A stretch of DNA of 64,000 nucleotides from Mallotus nudiflorus. Lineage: Eukaryota > Streptophyta > Magnoliopsida > Malpighiales > Euphorbiaceae. How positions within the stretch are numbered: position 1 is the first letter of the stretch; every line of letters starts with the position of its first letter. The translations under genes and the position numbers were made by a program. Positions 1-12,234 of the stretch are shown in pieces. A model generated the notes under the pieces. The model saw only the letters and a list, made by a program, of their open reading frames with translations. It had not been told where the DNA came from and ran no database searches. The stretch spans positions 310,001 to 374,000 of the forward strand of contig CANTUR010000417.1 of the NCBI GenBank assembly GCA_947683625.1, given 5' to 3'.

Positions 1-1718
1 TTTTTACCTATGAGATGTATTACTATGTTGTGAGGATATTTTTGGTATATCTGGAATTATTCTGTGTTGTGAACCCCGGTCGGTGGACTGTAGTTTGGAG
101 TCCGACCGAGGGGTTGTGGATTTTTGTTGAGCTTGTATTTCGAAGTGTATTTCTTTGCAGGGTCGGCTCTACTCTTTTGAGTAGAGAGATGTCCGTTTTA
201 CAGGGGAGGTTCTGCCAGATTTTCGGTAGAATTCTCGTAAAACGTGATATCCAGTCGAACCCTAATTTCTGATTCTGTGTTAAATACTCTAGATTGAATT
301 CTAGGATTTCTGTTAGGGTTTATTCTGATGTCGATTATTTATTGCTTGTTTAGTTGCGCCGAGACCGACGGCTAGTGGACCAGGCCCGTCGGATCCGTCT
401 CGTGGAGCGCATTAGGTGAGTTACTATACTATATATATATATGCTTAGGATGCATGATTTAGAAATGCATGTTTTATGTTGATTAAATATGCATAAATAA
501 ATTGATTATTTCTTAAGTTTATATTAAGTATATTTTTGGTTTATTTTTGGTATATAATAAATTATATGCATGTTTTGTGAATAAAATATATTTAAAATGT
601 TTTTAAATATATTTCCAGCTTAATTTATAATTTGATTGAATGCATTTGATATATATATACTCGAAATATACCTGGTTTACTTTTGGTATATTTCCGGTAT
701 ATATATGGTTTATATTGCTATTTCATTTAAATTCATGCATCATTTATTGTGAATGAATGATTTATATTATTAATGAAGGATATCGATAGAACGTGCTACC
801 TAGTGGGCAGCACTAGGACCGAGTACGTACCGGTACGCCTATAGTATTTAGGCTATAATACTAACTTATTTGTGGATATTGATTTGATATGATTATTTGA
901 TATGTGAGATGTGGTTTGGGTGTGATTGCTGGAGCTCGGTTGACCAAGTGTCTCGGGGCCAATCACACTGGCAGTCAGACTGCTGGAGCTCGGTTGACTT
1001 AGTGTCTCGGGGCCAGTCTACTGTCCATATGGATTAAGTGGATATATTTGGAATAAGTGAGCCTGTATGGCTAGAGTGTTGTTTAACACTATTTTCTGAG
1101 GTTGCGATATTCTAGGGTTCTATGTGATCCTTCATAAACGATGATTTTCAATAAAATATATAAAATGATTTTATTACATCTGTGTGCAATTGCCTGTATA
1201 TATACATATTATATATACTGTTGACTGTATGCATTATCATTTAGTGTGTATGTATATATATTATAGTAAGTCACTCAGTGAGGTCTGACTCCTCTCCGTT
1301 GACTATTTGTCAGGAGAGTCAACTTCCTCAGACCTCAATAGCAGGTCGATACGCCGGATTTCTTCCGCCCCGGCTTCTTTATGTAAATTATCTACTTGAG
1401 TCTTATTTATTTTATCTAGGCACTGCAGTAGTTGTGAATTAAAGTATTGGATTTCATGTACTTTATTTTAAAGAGATGTATTATATTAAAACTGGATTTG
1501 TATTAAAGAGATTATGTATCTATGAGATGAGATTTCGATTTAAATCCAGTTGATGTGAAAAATATTATGATATTATGATTTTTATTTTCCGCTGCATATT
1601 ATATTGTTACTGTTACTATGGCATGATTTATTTTATTTTTAGGCTTGCTACAGGTTCCGGATTCGAAAGAATTCTCGTTCCCTAACGCCGGTCATGGCCC
1701 CTGTTTTGGGTCGTGACA
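1..1718 (+). mobile_element. Tekay/Del-like LTR, 3' portion, cut by the window edge
   Basis: This is the right-hand half of a chromovirus LTR in plus orientation. It ends in GGGTCGTGACA at 1718, which is the reverse complement of the terminal motif at 12235, 20467, 42389 and 46970. The sequence also matches, in inverted orientation, about 12235-13935 in the better preserved element. No primer-binding site follows position 1718, so this is a 3' LTR or a solo LTR. A target duplication (GTTAA expected on the right) cannot be tested because the left end is outside the window. Internal landmarks are a perfect hairpin at 167-186 and a duplicated segment at about 919-1019. The short 85-residue reading frame near position 15 is not a gene. 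Confidence 0.88.
167..186 (+). repeat. Perfect 8-bp-stem hairpin in the LTR
   Basis: CTCTACTC and GAGTAGAG are separated by a TTTT loop. The same hairpin recurs in the LTR copies near 13752-13771 and 21993-22012, and in weaker form near 54754-54772. It lies just downstream of a TTTCTTTGCAG|G acceptor-like string in this copy. Its recurrence in diverged copies hints at a conserved element of the LTR transcript, but function is inferred only. Confidence 0.6.
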
Positions 1719-2679
1719 GTTAACAACAAAAATATTACACCAGTAATTTTTAAATTTTATTTTTTTAATCCCGATTCAAATTCATTATAAATAATAAATA
1801 ATAGATATCTGTCTTTTTAAAACTTGTTTTGTGCATTGAGTTTGTAATTTACTAAATAATCCTTTTTTTGTGGATAAGGAATTTTTCTAAGCTTCTTTAA
1901 ATGTATTAATGACCTTAAAATATATTTAACTTTAAAAAATAAATTATGCATTGGTCATGTCAAAATACACTAAACTTTAAAATTTATTATCATTTTTTTA
2001 AAAAGATACAAAACATCTCGATTTTAGTACAATATATTTTAATGTATTCTAAAAAATCATAAAATACATATAAAATCATAGTGAATTTTCTTTTACTAAG
2101 AAGATGGTCAAATAATTTAAATGTTGATTTTTTCTTAAAATAAAAGGAAAGTAGGAAATTGTCAAACTATTAACCTGTAAATATTTTAAAAAAAATTATA
2201 CTACTAAAATATTTAATGTTGGATATTTTAAATGTTAGTTGATTATATAATTAAATAGTAAATATATATAAAATTCATCTCAAACTTCACAATTTAATTG
2301 TCTAATGATTTAAACTTATTATTTTTTTTTCTATTTCAAATGGTACCAGTGAGACATTTAGTTAAAAGTAAAATTTAATTCTTTAATTTTGATATAAAAT
2401 TTAATTCTTTAAATTAGTTGTAAAAAAAAAAAATTTGGTACCAAAACGCCATACGGATTTTTTTTTTTCTGTTTCTCCTCCGACAATCTCACTCCTTCCT
2501 ATTTCACCAATTACTTCGTAACTAATGTTTTTTTTTTTTTTTTTAACAAATTGATTTTTTTTTTTTATAAATTACATAATGATGAATAAATCATTTACAG
2601 TATCCAAACCAAATATAAAAAGAGAAGGCGTGGTACGGCAGCTGGCCAACGCACGCTGCTCTTTATCCACTGTTTTCCG
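1719..2679. other. AT-rich 5' flank of the PRT1-type gene
   Basis: No coding sequence or recognisable transposon was seen. The stretch has many A/T homopolymers (for example 2421-2431, 2459-2468, 2527-2544). A more mixed, pyrimidine-rich segment from about 2465 to 2679 probably holds the transcription start and 5' UTR of the downstream gene. No convincing TATA box could be singled out in this background. Confidence 0.5.
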
Positions 2680-2757
2680 ATGGAGAAACCCGCAACAACC
2701 GACGCCGTTGAATCGGAGGAAATTCCTGATTCTTTTCTCTGTTGCATATGTCTGTAA

Positions 2758-2809
<52 letters not shown>

Positions 2810-5800
2810 TCTTCTATTTTTCAAACAATTTTTTACTTTAATTGTTCGTTTCTCAAATTCAAAGTTCAAGGTTTCTTTTCCCTTATATTCTTGAATTTTC
2901 ATGTCTTTAGGTAATCAATTGAATATAGACTGTGAACGCATGAGTTTGAAAGAGTTGCTGGTGAATTTGTTCCGTTGAATTCTTAGATTTTGAATGTTCG
3001 GATTTTGTGCTTGAAATGATTGAGAGATTAAGAGCGAATATGAGAGCAGGAGGATATAACTCTGCAATTAAGATGATATTAAGTTGGATCTGCTCATTTT
3101 TGTGTAGATTCAACAGAGAATTCCTCTGGAATTTGTTCCGAATATTGGTGGAATTTGCATCCGTTCTTCCAATTTTCCATTCGTTGATTTTGACTTTTCT
3201 TTGAAATTAGAAAACTGTGTGTTCTAAAATGCATTCTCATCGCGGTGTTAAAACAAAGAAAACACAGTTCCATATAATATTACATTAGTTGTTTTGCTAT
3301 CAGGATGTTGTTACATCAGTTTGGGCGTATGTCTCTTGTATATCATGTCCATACTAGATAGTGTAGCTGTAGGTAGTTGTAGCTCAACTAGTGTTTTGGA
3401 TGGATGACTTGTATTCTTATTTGTGCTTTCTGTTAGTTACTTTCTGTGTTCCTCCGTTGTTTTTCTTTTTGTTTTGTAATAGATTACGTATTATTTCTTG
3501 CATTGGTTGATGATGATATATGTTATTTTCTTCATTTTGTTTCAGGGACCTTATATTCAAACCCATAGTGCTACGTGAGGCATTGCTTTGCTTGGTAATC
3601 CATTTACTTTAAAATTCATCAAATGCAGACTTAACGCCTTTTTTCCTCTTTATCGTTTTTTGGTTGCAGCTTGTGGCCATTTTTCCTGTTTCTGGTGTGT
3701 CCATAAATCTATGAATGGTAGACAACAGTCCAATTGTCCATTTTGCAGGAATCCGTATAATCACTTTCCAACAATCTCTGAGATGCTTCATGCCTTGCTC
3801 TTGAAGCTGTATCCGATCACCTATAGGATGAGAGAAGAACAGATTCTAGGTATCTTCATATTGTTTTGGAATACTTTTCTTTTCTTTTCACACTTATCCC
3901 ATATGCAGTATACACATATCCAATATAACCAAATAAATTAAACATAACCTAAGTAGTTTATCTTGAGAAAGTTGTTTAATAAACTCTCTTAAGTTTTCTT
4001 AGACAAAATGATGTTAAGCATATAATCCCTGTGAAGGTGAGATCATATTTCCATTAGGTTAATTTTGTCTTAATAAGTTCAATGATAGGCATCATCCTGA
4101 GTTGAACCACTGATATTCTTGCACTGCTTGGCACATCTGGTCAAGGAAATTGTGTGCATATGTTATTTTCTGATATGGGAAACACTTGGTCTTTGAGATA
4201 ACAGGAAACCTGAGACCCAATACTTATTAATTGGATAATACAAAATGCATCCTTGATGATACTAAGGAATAGCTTGATTTGCTGGTAAACTCAGCCAAAA
4301 GACTTGAGCTTAAGAAAAATGTGAATGAAACTTCAATTCTAAATGCTAAATAAACAAATAAACAGATAACAGAAAGGGAAAAAAATGTTAATTTCTGTTT
4401 GCCCTTTAATACAAACTAATGAAATAAACAAGTTTTCATTTAACCATTTATTATTTCCTATTTTATATATTATTTTTCTGCATTGGATCACCAATGATGT
4501 TATATGTGGATTATGGTTTCACAAAAGATAATAGAAATAGCTGTAACAAGAATTTGTAGAAATGATGCATTCAAGTTTCATTTCAGTCTCTCCTATTCTA
4601 ACTATAGAAAGTGGCAAAACAAATTTGGTTCTTTATTGATATTAGTATGCCATGAGTGCCATTGGTTAGGTAGGATCAGTAAAACTCAATATGGTCCTGT
4701 TACCTTTTGATATTTCAGTGGAAGAAAAAGAAATGGGCTTCTCTTCACCACAGTTTAACCACATTGCATCTGAGCAACCTGACAATCAAGAACATGATCA
4801 CCTGAAAGATAATGGACAATCCTCAACCACTGGTTTGGACTCCAACTCATGCTTAGAGCTTTGCTCCACAAAGGAAGGAGAGGCTAAGGGAAGTCACAAG
4901 CGATTGTCAATCACTGATGTACAGTGCACAGCATGCAATCAAGTGCTTTATCGTCCAGTTTTTCTTAATTGCGGTCACGGTAACCTTTTGCACTTGAATT
5001 AATTCTCTAATATGCTATCACGTACTTTCACATATCATTTCAAGAACTTTCAGTTTGATCTTCATTTACTATTTTGTTGTTGTTTTTATCATTCCTCAGG
5101 GTATTGTGAGACTTGCATCTCTTATCCAGTTGATGATGTGCTCAGATGCCAAGCTTGTCATTCTTTGCACCCAACTGGTTTCCCAAAAGTATGTTTGGGG
5201 CTTGATAATTTTTTGAAGGAACAATTCTCTACAGAATATGCCTTGAGAAGAGATGCTGTTCAGCTGAAACCATCAGATATTAAAATTGAGAACCCTACTA
5301 ACAGTATGTATGCACTTCCGTATAATAATAGCTTCTCAATTCGTTTTTGCTGCTTAAATACATGTCTATCAAGGGAACTGTGACCTGCTTAGCCTAGTGT
5401 CTACAAAAGTTCATATCATTGTATGTCTTTAAATTGCTCATATGCCCTGTAAAATACATCCACTTGGTTATACACTCGTATTCAATAAAGCATTTTTTAT
5501 GTTATGTTTAGATTTATATCCCATTGTAACAATTTCATCCTGCATCAATTTCTGAATGTTTGAGATATTATATTTTACTGTATACTTTGCTTCAGGTTCT
5601 TCAGGAGCTAATAAAAAAGGTTTTCCTCTTTTCTCAATGCTGAATGTTTCTCGCTCAAAGCTTCACATTGGTGCTGGTTGCGATTTTTGTGGGGTAATTT
5701 CTAGTCTATTGTTTTCATTCATTCCTTTTTTTTTTTTTTTTTCTTAAAAAAATTCCCATATTTCAGGTATACTAGATATTCAGAGTATTGCATGCGCCTC

Positions 5801-6565
5801 AAAACTTGGTTTTTTTTTTTTTTAATGTATCTTCTGGTTAGATTAGTTATAAATGGCTAGAATGATGGAGTTTTGGTCACATCTATTGCTTTTGTCTGGA
5901 ATGAAATGTAGGTTGGGCAAAAATATGATTCTTGGACAAGGATGTATTTATTTATTTGTTAAGTTACTAGTTGGAATGTCAGAAAACTATATTCGGATTT
6001 AGGATTGCATTATCTGGGCAGTAAACGCAATATAAGTTGGTGAGCTCTTCGAAAATGCTAATACATTCATATCATTTGCCATGAATGATATGATAATTCT
6101 TTTGTTTTAGTTTCATGTGGAGCATAGATTAACCGTTTGATGGATCATTTTAAATGTTCTGGTATTATCTACAGTGTCATAATAATAGACTTGTAATAAC
6201 AGATGTATCCCATAATCGGGGATAGATACCGTTGCAAAGATTGTGTTGAGGAAATCGGTTTTGACCTATGTGGAGACTGCTATAATACTCGCACGAAACG
6301 TCCTGGTAGATTCAATCAGCAGCATACCCCAGAACATAAGCTCGAACGTGTATATTCTAACAACATTCTGGTACGACTTTGGAGACAGCTGCACGAAGAC
6401 TTTGAGGATGGTTCCATTGCCCTTGTCAGCCCTGATGATCTTTCAGATGTTCCAGAAAGCGAATCCCCTTCCCCTCTTGTATTTGTCGATGATGAAGAGG
6501 TGGGTACTCATGTTACCCACACAGAGAGCTCAAACGATCAAAATGAGACTGAATCAACCAGTTAA
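2680..6565 (+). CDS. PRT1: PRT1-type E3 ubiquitin ligase (RING-RING-ZZ), 7 exons
   Basis: Exons read from GT-AG borders and frame: 2680-2753, 3546-3574, 3670-3849, 4719-4979, 5100-5303, 5596-5693, 6203-6565. Together they give 1209 nt and 402 residues, close to the about 410 residues of Arabidopsis PRT1. All junction phases agree and there are no internal stops. RING 1 is complete: C21, C24, C36, H38, C41, C44, C57, C60. RING 2 is complete: C164, C167, C179, H181, C184, C187, C198, C201. A ZZ zinc finger follows: C278, C281, C293, C296, C305, C308, H323, H327. Strings such as CVHKSMNG, YPIIGDRYRCKDC and GRFNQQHTPEH are diagnostic of PRT1. The known family role is recognition of proteins with bulky aromatic N-terminal residues and their ubiquitination in the N-degron pathway. 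The C-terminal tail is acidic and low-complexity. The gene looks functional. Exact UTR ends were not determined. Confidence 0.95.
2760..2805 (+). repeat. (CT)n microsatellite in PRT1 intron 1
   Basis: About 23 uninterrupted CT units start six bases inside the first intron, right after the donor GTAAGT at 2754. The tract is probably length-polymorphic. It produces artefactual Arg-Glu/Leu-Ser repeat reading frames on both strands that are not genes. Confidence 0.95.
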
Positions 6566-7087
6566 ATCTCGTTGGACAGTTTTATTTATGGTTGCTAGGC
6601 TTGGCTGTATGAATAGTTCACTGGATATATTTTATCAACCTCCAGCGCGACCATAGTTTGCCCATTAAATTTGTGTAAAGAGTGCTTTGTTGCAATTCTT
6701 AGGGCATCTGCAATCATACATTGTTGTACAAAACATCCCTCCTGCTCATGGTCATCTATTTGCAGGGCCATGTTTTTTTTTTTTTGTCAGAAAAAAAAAA
6801 GGGGTATGGGGCCTGGGGCCTGGGGGAGAGAGAGAAACAGTCCAGAGCCATAATTCCTAAACTATATATGTTATTTAGTACTACTGTACTGTACTTCAAC
6901 ATTGTAATTTTTCTTTTCTATATATGTTATTTTTATTTTTATTTTTATTTTTAAATTAATGCCCCATATAGATGTCTTGTTAGATTCTGCTGCTGGAAAA
7001 ATGTATTTTACATGTGCAGATGAATTATGCCAATGCAATATGTTAGAACTTTTAGTTTTTAGTGCCACCTAGGTCCAAAAATAACCC
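6566..7087. other. 3' UTR and downstream flank of the PRT1-type gene
   Basis: This non-coding stretch follows the TAA stop. It contains a T-run followed by an A-run (about 6773-6800), a GGGGCCT-rich tract (about 6801-6825) and a (TTTTTA)n stretch near 6930-6950. No unambiguous AATAAA polyadenylation signal was picked out. The small reading frames here are not supported as genes. Confidence 0.5.
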
Positions 7088-7466
7088 TATGTTTGGGTGG
7101 GAGGAAAGAAAATGGAGGAAAAATATGAAAAAAAAAATTTTTTTTCTTTTGTAGTTTTTCTCATATTGTTTGGATTGGGAGAATAGAAAATAAGAAGGAA
7201 GGAAAGGAGTTACTGATAAATTATTATTTTAATAATCTTCTTTCTAGAATTTAAATTTGAATTCAAAATATAGTTAATTTAAACTTTTTTTCTTTATTCA
7301 CTCTCTCTGTATATTTAGAGAGAAAATGTTTGGAGGAAAAAACTTTCATTTTCCTTCATCTCTTATTTTTCACCACCTTTCTAGATATGAAAAAGTTTAT
7401 TTTTCTTCCTTATTTTTCACTATTATTTTCTTTTTCTTATTTTTCCTCGTCCAAATATAACATAAA
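7088..7466. mobile_element. Putative MITE with imperfect terminal inverted repeats
   Basis: The left end reads TATGTTTGGGTGGGAGGAAA. The right end, on the opposite strand, reads TTATATTTGGACGAGGAAAA. The interior of about 340 bp is AT-rich with no coding capacity, which fits a small non-autonomous DNA transposon. No clean target duplication was found, so the family is not assigned. Chance similarity of purine-rich ends is possible. Confidence 0.4.
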
Positions 7467-8695
7467 AGAAACAACTTAATAAATATTTTATTTTTTAGGT
7501 CTATAAATTGTTACTATTTATATTATATTGATATTTAACCAATTCAGTATGATCTCAATCACAAATCAAATTAAAATTTTTAACAATTAATTTAATATAA
7601 TTATATTTATCACATTTAAAAAAAATAATTCATATATTGTATTTTAAAATGTTGCTTAAAAAAAAAATAATTTTTATCGACAGATTAAAATGAATTAATC
7701 TAAAATATAAAGAAAATAAGTGGAGATGTTTATACAAGAATGATCGATCCCTAATAGCTGGCCTGAAATGAATCGATGTAAAATATACTGAAAAGAAGAA
7801 GGGGGGGATGAGTGAAGAGTGAACAGAGGCAGGCAGCAGAGTGATGTTGGAAGGAGTGAATAAATGGGACGAGGGTGCTCGGTGTTTGCACAAATAATAT
7901 ACTAATAAAAATAATGGTACTGAAAATGGCTCGTGTGTTAATGATTGTCACCTGAAAAAAGCGGGAGGACGTGAAACAAGGTTTGTATTTACTTAAAACA
8001 AATAATTAATATCAATAATATATAAATAAATAAATTATCTATCAGTTTGGTGGAGATTCCAGCAGCAGAATCAATGAACCACGAACTAATCAGTAGCAGC
8101 AGCAGAGCCATTCACACGTCCCCTTTTATGTACGGCTTTTTCTTTTTAAAATTAATAAAAAGTTTATATAATCTAATATGAATTGTAATATGAAATAAGA
8201 GAAATGAGAGGGAACATTTCCTTTTTTTAAATAGATGATAGTAAAAATTAAATTATAACTTTTGACATTTTTTAGAATAAATTTTACTTACACTGACTCG
8301 ATAATAAGATTTATAATAAAAATATATATATTTTATTTTTAATGATTAAATATAAATTACTTAATTAATATGTCATAAATCCTATTTTACGATATAATAC
8401 ATTTGATGTGGGACATTTTCAATAATGAAGTAAAAATTACTTAGTTAATATATCACAAATCCTACTCTACATATGATTTTTCTTTTTTAACTTTACATAT
8501 GGTTAGTGAAGTTAAGCACATGAAAGAGTTTTGCTTTTTGTGGTATTTTCTATTTGAATTCTAAAATATTTAAAAGTTTTTTTAAAAATAATGTATATTT
8601 AAAGGTTTTATAGTTTAGGAATAAAAAGTTAATATATAATTACATTTAATTATTAAAAATAAGATAATGTTCAATTTATAATTTCAAAATGCAAG
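7467..8695. other. AT-rich intergenic spacer
   Basis: No gene is recognised. The reading frames around 7630-7950 on the minus strand are low-complexity with no family resemblance. Positions 8280-8470 hold a short duplicated phrase, ATATCACAAATCCTA or its near copy ATGTCATAAATCCTA, suggesting an old small repeat. Confidence 0.4.
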
Positions 8696-8706
8696 AAGTT
8701 TTATTC

Positions 8707-8908
8707 TGTTGTGTGACTGGAGTGATGAACCTCTCTACCCTACACCAGGAATTTAAATCCCTCAGCACTACACAGGTCTGCTATGGAACCACTGAATCCT
8801 ACCAATTACTGCAGTGTGGCGATCTATTCGAATTGTACATATGCATATGCCTTCTCCTGTAGTACCAGACATTGAACCATACGAGACACTGTTAAAAAAA
8901 AAAAATAC
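8707..8908 (+). mobile_element. tRNA-derived SINE-like insertion
   Basis: This 200-bp non-coding unit ends in an A-run (8894-8905). It is flanked by near-identical direct repeats, AAGTTTTATTC at 8696-8706 and AAGTTTTACTC at 8909-8919 (10 of 11 match). Near its 5' end, GAATTTAAATCC resembles a polymerase III B box (GGTTCAAATCC class), preceded by a weak A-box-like string. Short length, poly-A tail, B box and target duplication together fit a SINE. The specific family was not recognised. Confidence 0.55.
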
Positions 8909-8919
8909 AAGTTTTACTC

Positions 8920-9237
8920 ATAAAATGGAGTTACTCCTTTACTCCAACCATCACTCCACTTTTAACTAATTTCATAATTTTCAACCTAACATTATATATT
9001 ATTTATAATATGTATATGTTCATCCATTCTTATAGCTCATTCAGTTATTTACTATATTCTGTATAAAATGTAAAGTAAAACCTAGCTAATTTTCTAATTT
9101 TTATATGCAAGACCTTGGCTATGTTTATTTTTGAAATATAATTTACATATTTTTTTTTCAAAAAAATTATTTTCAGTTTTTTAACTATAATGTTTGAAAT
9201 ATATTTTCTAAGTAGTGTTTATTTGTGCTAATGAGGT
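8920..9237. other. AT-rich spacer left of the nested transposons
   Basis: No gene or repeat was recognised. The last five bases, GAGGT (9233-9237), are the left flank of the outer minus-strand LTR. They match its right flank GAGAC (48737-48741) at three of five positions. Confidence 0.4.
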
Positions 9238-12067
9238 TGTCATGACCCAAACCGAGAGTCATGACCGGCGTTAGGGAACGGGATTTCTTTCGAACCTGAA
9301 ACCAGTAACAAGCCTTAAAAATAAAAACACATATAATAAATAAATAATAATACGCTAGAATTAAAATTTATAGCGATATAAAAATAAATTTTTATATGTC
9401 AAATCATAATAAAATATCTCATACAATATTCTGAATACAGAAATCTTAAACTAATACAACATACTACTAACATAATAGTACAATTACTGCAATTTTCTAT
9501 AATATAATAAAAGTCAGATATAAAATATAAATAGTCTAGCCAGAGTTGAAGAAAACCGACGTAAAGTACTACTACTGAGGTCTGAATAAGAAGAATTTCC
9601 TGTAAAAAAAATATTGAGGGGAATCAGACCTCACTGAGTGTATTATTATAATATATATACAACCTAAAGTCATATGCAGTCAAGCATCAGTATATATATA
9701 TAAATATATCAAGCATTTCACACAGATGCTAAAATCCGCTTTTATATATGATAAATGCTAGATAAATGCAAAAAATATTTATTTAAGTGAAAGATTAAAT
9801 AAAACCCTAAATATTCGCAACCTCAATCATAAAATCAATAGTCAACTGGCTTATCCAAAACTCCAAGTATTTATTTATCCAACTCAAGGTAGTAGACTAT
9901 CCCCAAGTACATTAGGTCAACCGAGGATCCGCAATCTCACTACCGACATGACTAGCCTCGAGTACACTATATCAATCGAGGATCCGCAGCCGTCCTTTCC
10001 AATAACCATCAATCTCAATATTCTCATTCATAATCAAATATAAAAAATTCAACCTAATTCTACCATACTGTTGCGCAATAATCCTAACGTAACCCATTAG
10101 ATAACACGTTCTATTGATATCCTTTATATAAATCACATATTTATAGAAAATAATAAAATGCACAATTAAAATATAATGGCATCCATTTATAAAGAAATAT
10201 ACTAAACATATCTCGAACATATACTGGAAATATACCAATTGCATACTGAAAATATGCTAAATATATATGTTGAGTATATACTAAAAAAATACCAAATATA
10301 TACTAAAAATATTCCAAATATATATGTTACATATATACCAAAATAAACCATAAATATACCAAATGCATATTAAGAATATATCAAATATATATACGTTGCA
10401 TATATATACAAAATATATATGTCGAGTATATGTCAAAATATACTTAATATATACTAAAACATACTAACATATATATGTCACATATATGCAAAATATACTA
10501 AAAACATACAAGCATATATGTCACATTTATATATCACATATACCAATAAATATAATAAAAGTATACTAAAAATATGTCAAATCATTTAATGAAATAATTC
10601 ATGTTTAAATATATAATGAAAATGTGAATGGTCATAATCATGCATCATATGTACAATACATATATAAAATAACAACTCACAAGTTTACACTCATTGAGAT
10701 TGACTTGATGGGTCTGGTCCGATAAGCCTCGACGCAGTTAGAAAAATAAATAATAATAAAATCAAAATAAACTCCTAACTTGTATTTCTAAGAATTCTAA
10801 AGAAAGACTCGATCTAAGAATTAAAACTCAATAAAAAATCAGAAACTCAGAATCGACCTGATATCACATTTTACGAGAATTTCATTAAAAATTCGATAAA
10901 ATCTCCTCTGTAAAATGGACATCTCTCTACTAAAAAATATTGTCGATCCTATAAGAAAACATATTTCTAAATTCACAAGGCTCAACACATCGGGTTAGGA
11001 CCCTTAACTATACAAATTCCCAACCGAGGTTCACAATTCAACACAAATCAATATTAAATAATAAATATAATAAAATCATTAAAATCCATAAATATCCATA
11101 AAATACCAAAATATAATATATTTAAACATCAAAAACATTTAATATAATTATTTTCACATTAACTAAATAAAATCTCAAATAAAATATATAATATTAATAA
11201 AAATCCGATTTTACAATTATTTAACATAAAATAGTAAAATTCACAATTAATTACGCAAATAGTTTATATATATAATAAAAATGGTTAAAAACTGATTTAA
11301 TCACAAAAATAATATATAAAATTATCATTTGAATATATTTTCAAAAATTATTAATAATTAGTTAAAAATAGTAACTAATTCATAAAAATTATTTTAATAC
11401 CAATTATTATTTCAAAATTATTTAAAACATATAATTTAACTATAATTTCAATAAAAACATATAATTTACTCATTTATCCAAAAATCACATAATACAATAT
11501 ATTATTCAAAAATTATACAAAATTACTTAAAATTATTTTCTTAGTTCTAAAACTAATAACTTAAATTAACAATACTAATTAACCAATTTTTATATAATAA
11601 ACATATAATTAATACAAATTCATTTTTAATATTAAAATATTCAATAATACCCATAATTCAAAATAATTCAAAAAAATAAACAAAAATTATATTTAGGAAA
11701 ATCAAACTACCCTAAATAACATTATCAAAAGAAAAATCCATGAATCAAACAATATCCAATTCAAAAAATAAATCAAAACCCTAAATACACATAAACTAAA
11801 ATTGAAGATAACTCACACATGGAGGGATTTAAGCTCAAATCAAGCTTGGAAATTGAATCCTCATAGCTCAAGGAGTTCAGAGAGTCCAAGATCATGAGCT
11901 CTAATGGCCAGAATCAAAGCCGGCATTCATAGAGATCTCTCAGCTGCTACTGCTGTCCATGCGATTTTCGACGTGCTAGAGGTGCTCTGACAACGGTGAT
12001 CGACAATTGGGAAAGAGCTGGAGGTGATGGTGGCGTAGGTGGTGGCTCTGGAGTGGTGAGGAGTTGT
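9238..12067 (-). mobile_element. Outer Tekay-like solo LTR, left part (minus strand)
   Basis: Begins TGTCATGACCC at 9238, which is the end of an LTR read on the minus strand, and is colinear with 12235 to about 14935 of the better preserved LTR. It shares the TGACCGGCG and TCTCTCTACT landmarks and the region near 11815-12060. It breaks off at 12067, where a plus-strand LTR begins. The missing terminus reappears at 48229-48736. The two parts total about 3.34 kb, close to the 3.24-kb LTR of the full element. It is visibly more diverged than the inner copies. No internal region or PBS adjoins it, so it is best read as a solo LTR. Confidence 0.75.
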
Positions 12068-12234
12068 TATGACCTGTGTTTTTAAATTATTTTAATATTA
12101 AATGAGATATGCAGTGTTAATAAATTTTAAATTTTATTTTTATATTGTTATTTATTTGTGATTAATAATCGTATTTTTATTGTATATGTATTTTCTTACA
12201 TAAAATAATTTAATTAAATTTTATTATTTAGAAG
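12068..12234 (+). mobile_element. Start of a plus-strand Tekay-like LTR, interrupted
   Basis: It begins TGTTATGACC and has the phrase GATATGCAGTGTTAATAA near its start, as does the solo LTR at 53149 and, inverted, the LTR ends near 15440 and 23660. It is interrupted after 167 bp by the element at 12235. It resumes at 23712, and a 54-bp terminus of the same orientation is found at 48175-48228. No matching target duplication was seen at its outer borders (GGAGT versus ACTTT). Confidence 0.65.

Noticed and set aside
2579..2914. 111-codon frame overlapping the first PRT1 exon
   Set aside because: It runs through the CT microsatellite and ignores the clear GT donor. The PRT1 frame from the ATG at 2680 gives the conserved RING start.
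6243..6656. 137-codon frame overlapping the last PRT1 exon
   Set aside because: It is a +1 shadow of the conserved ZZ-domain frame at 6203-6565.
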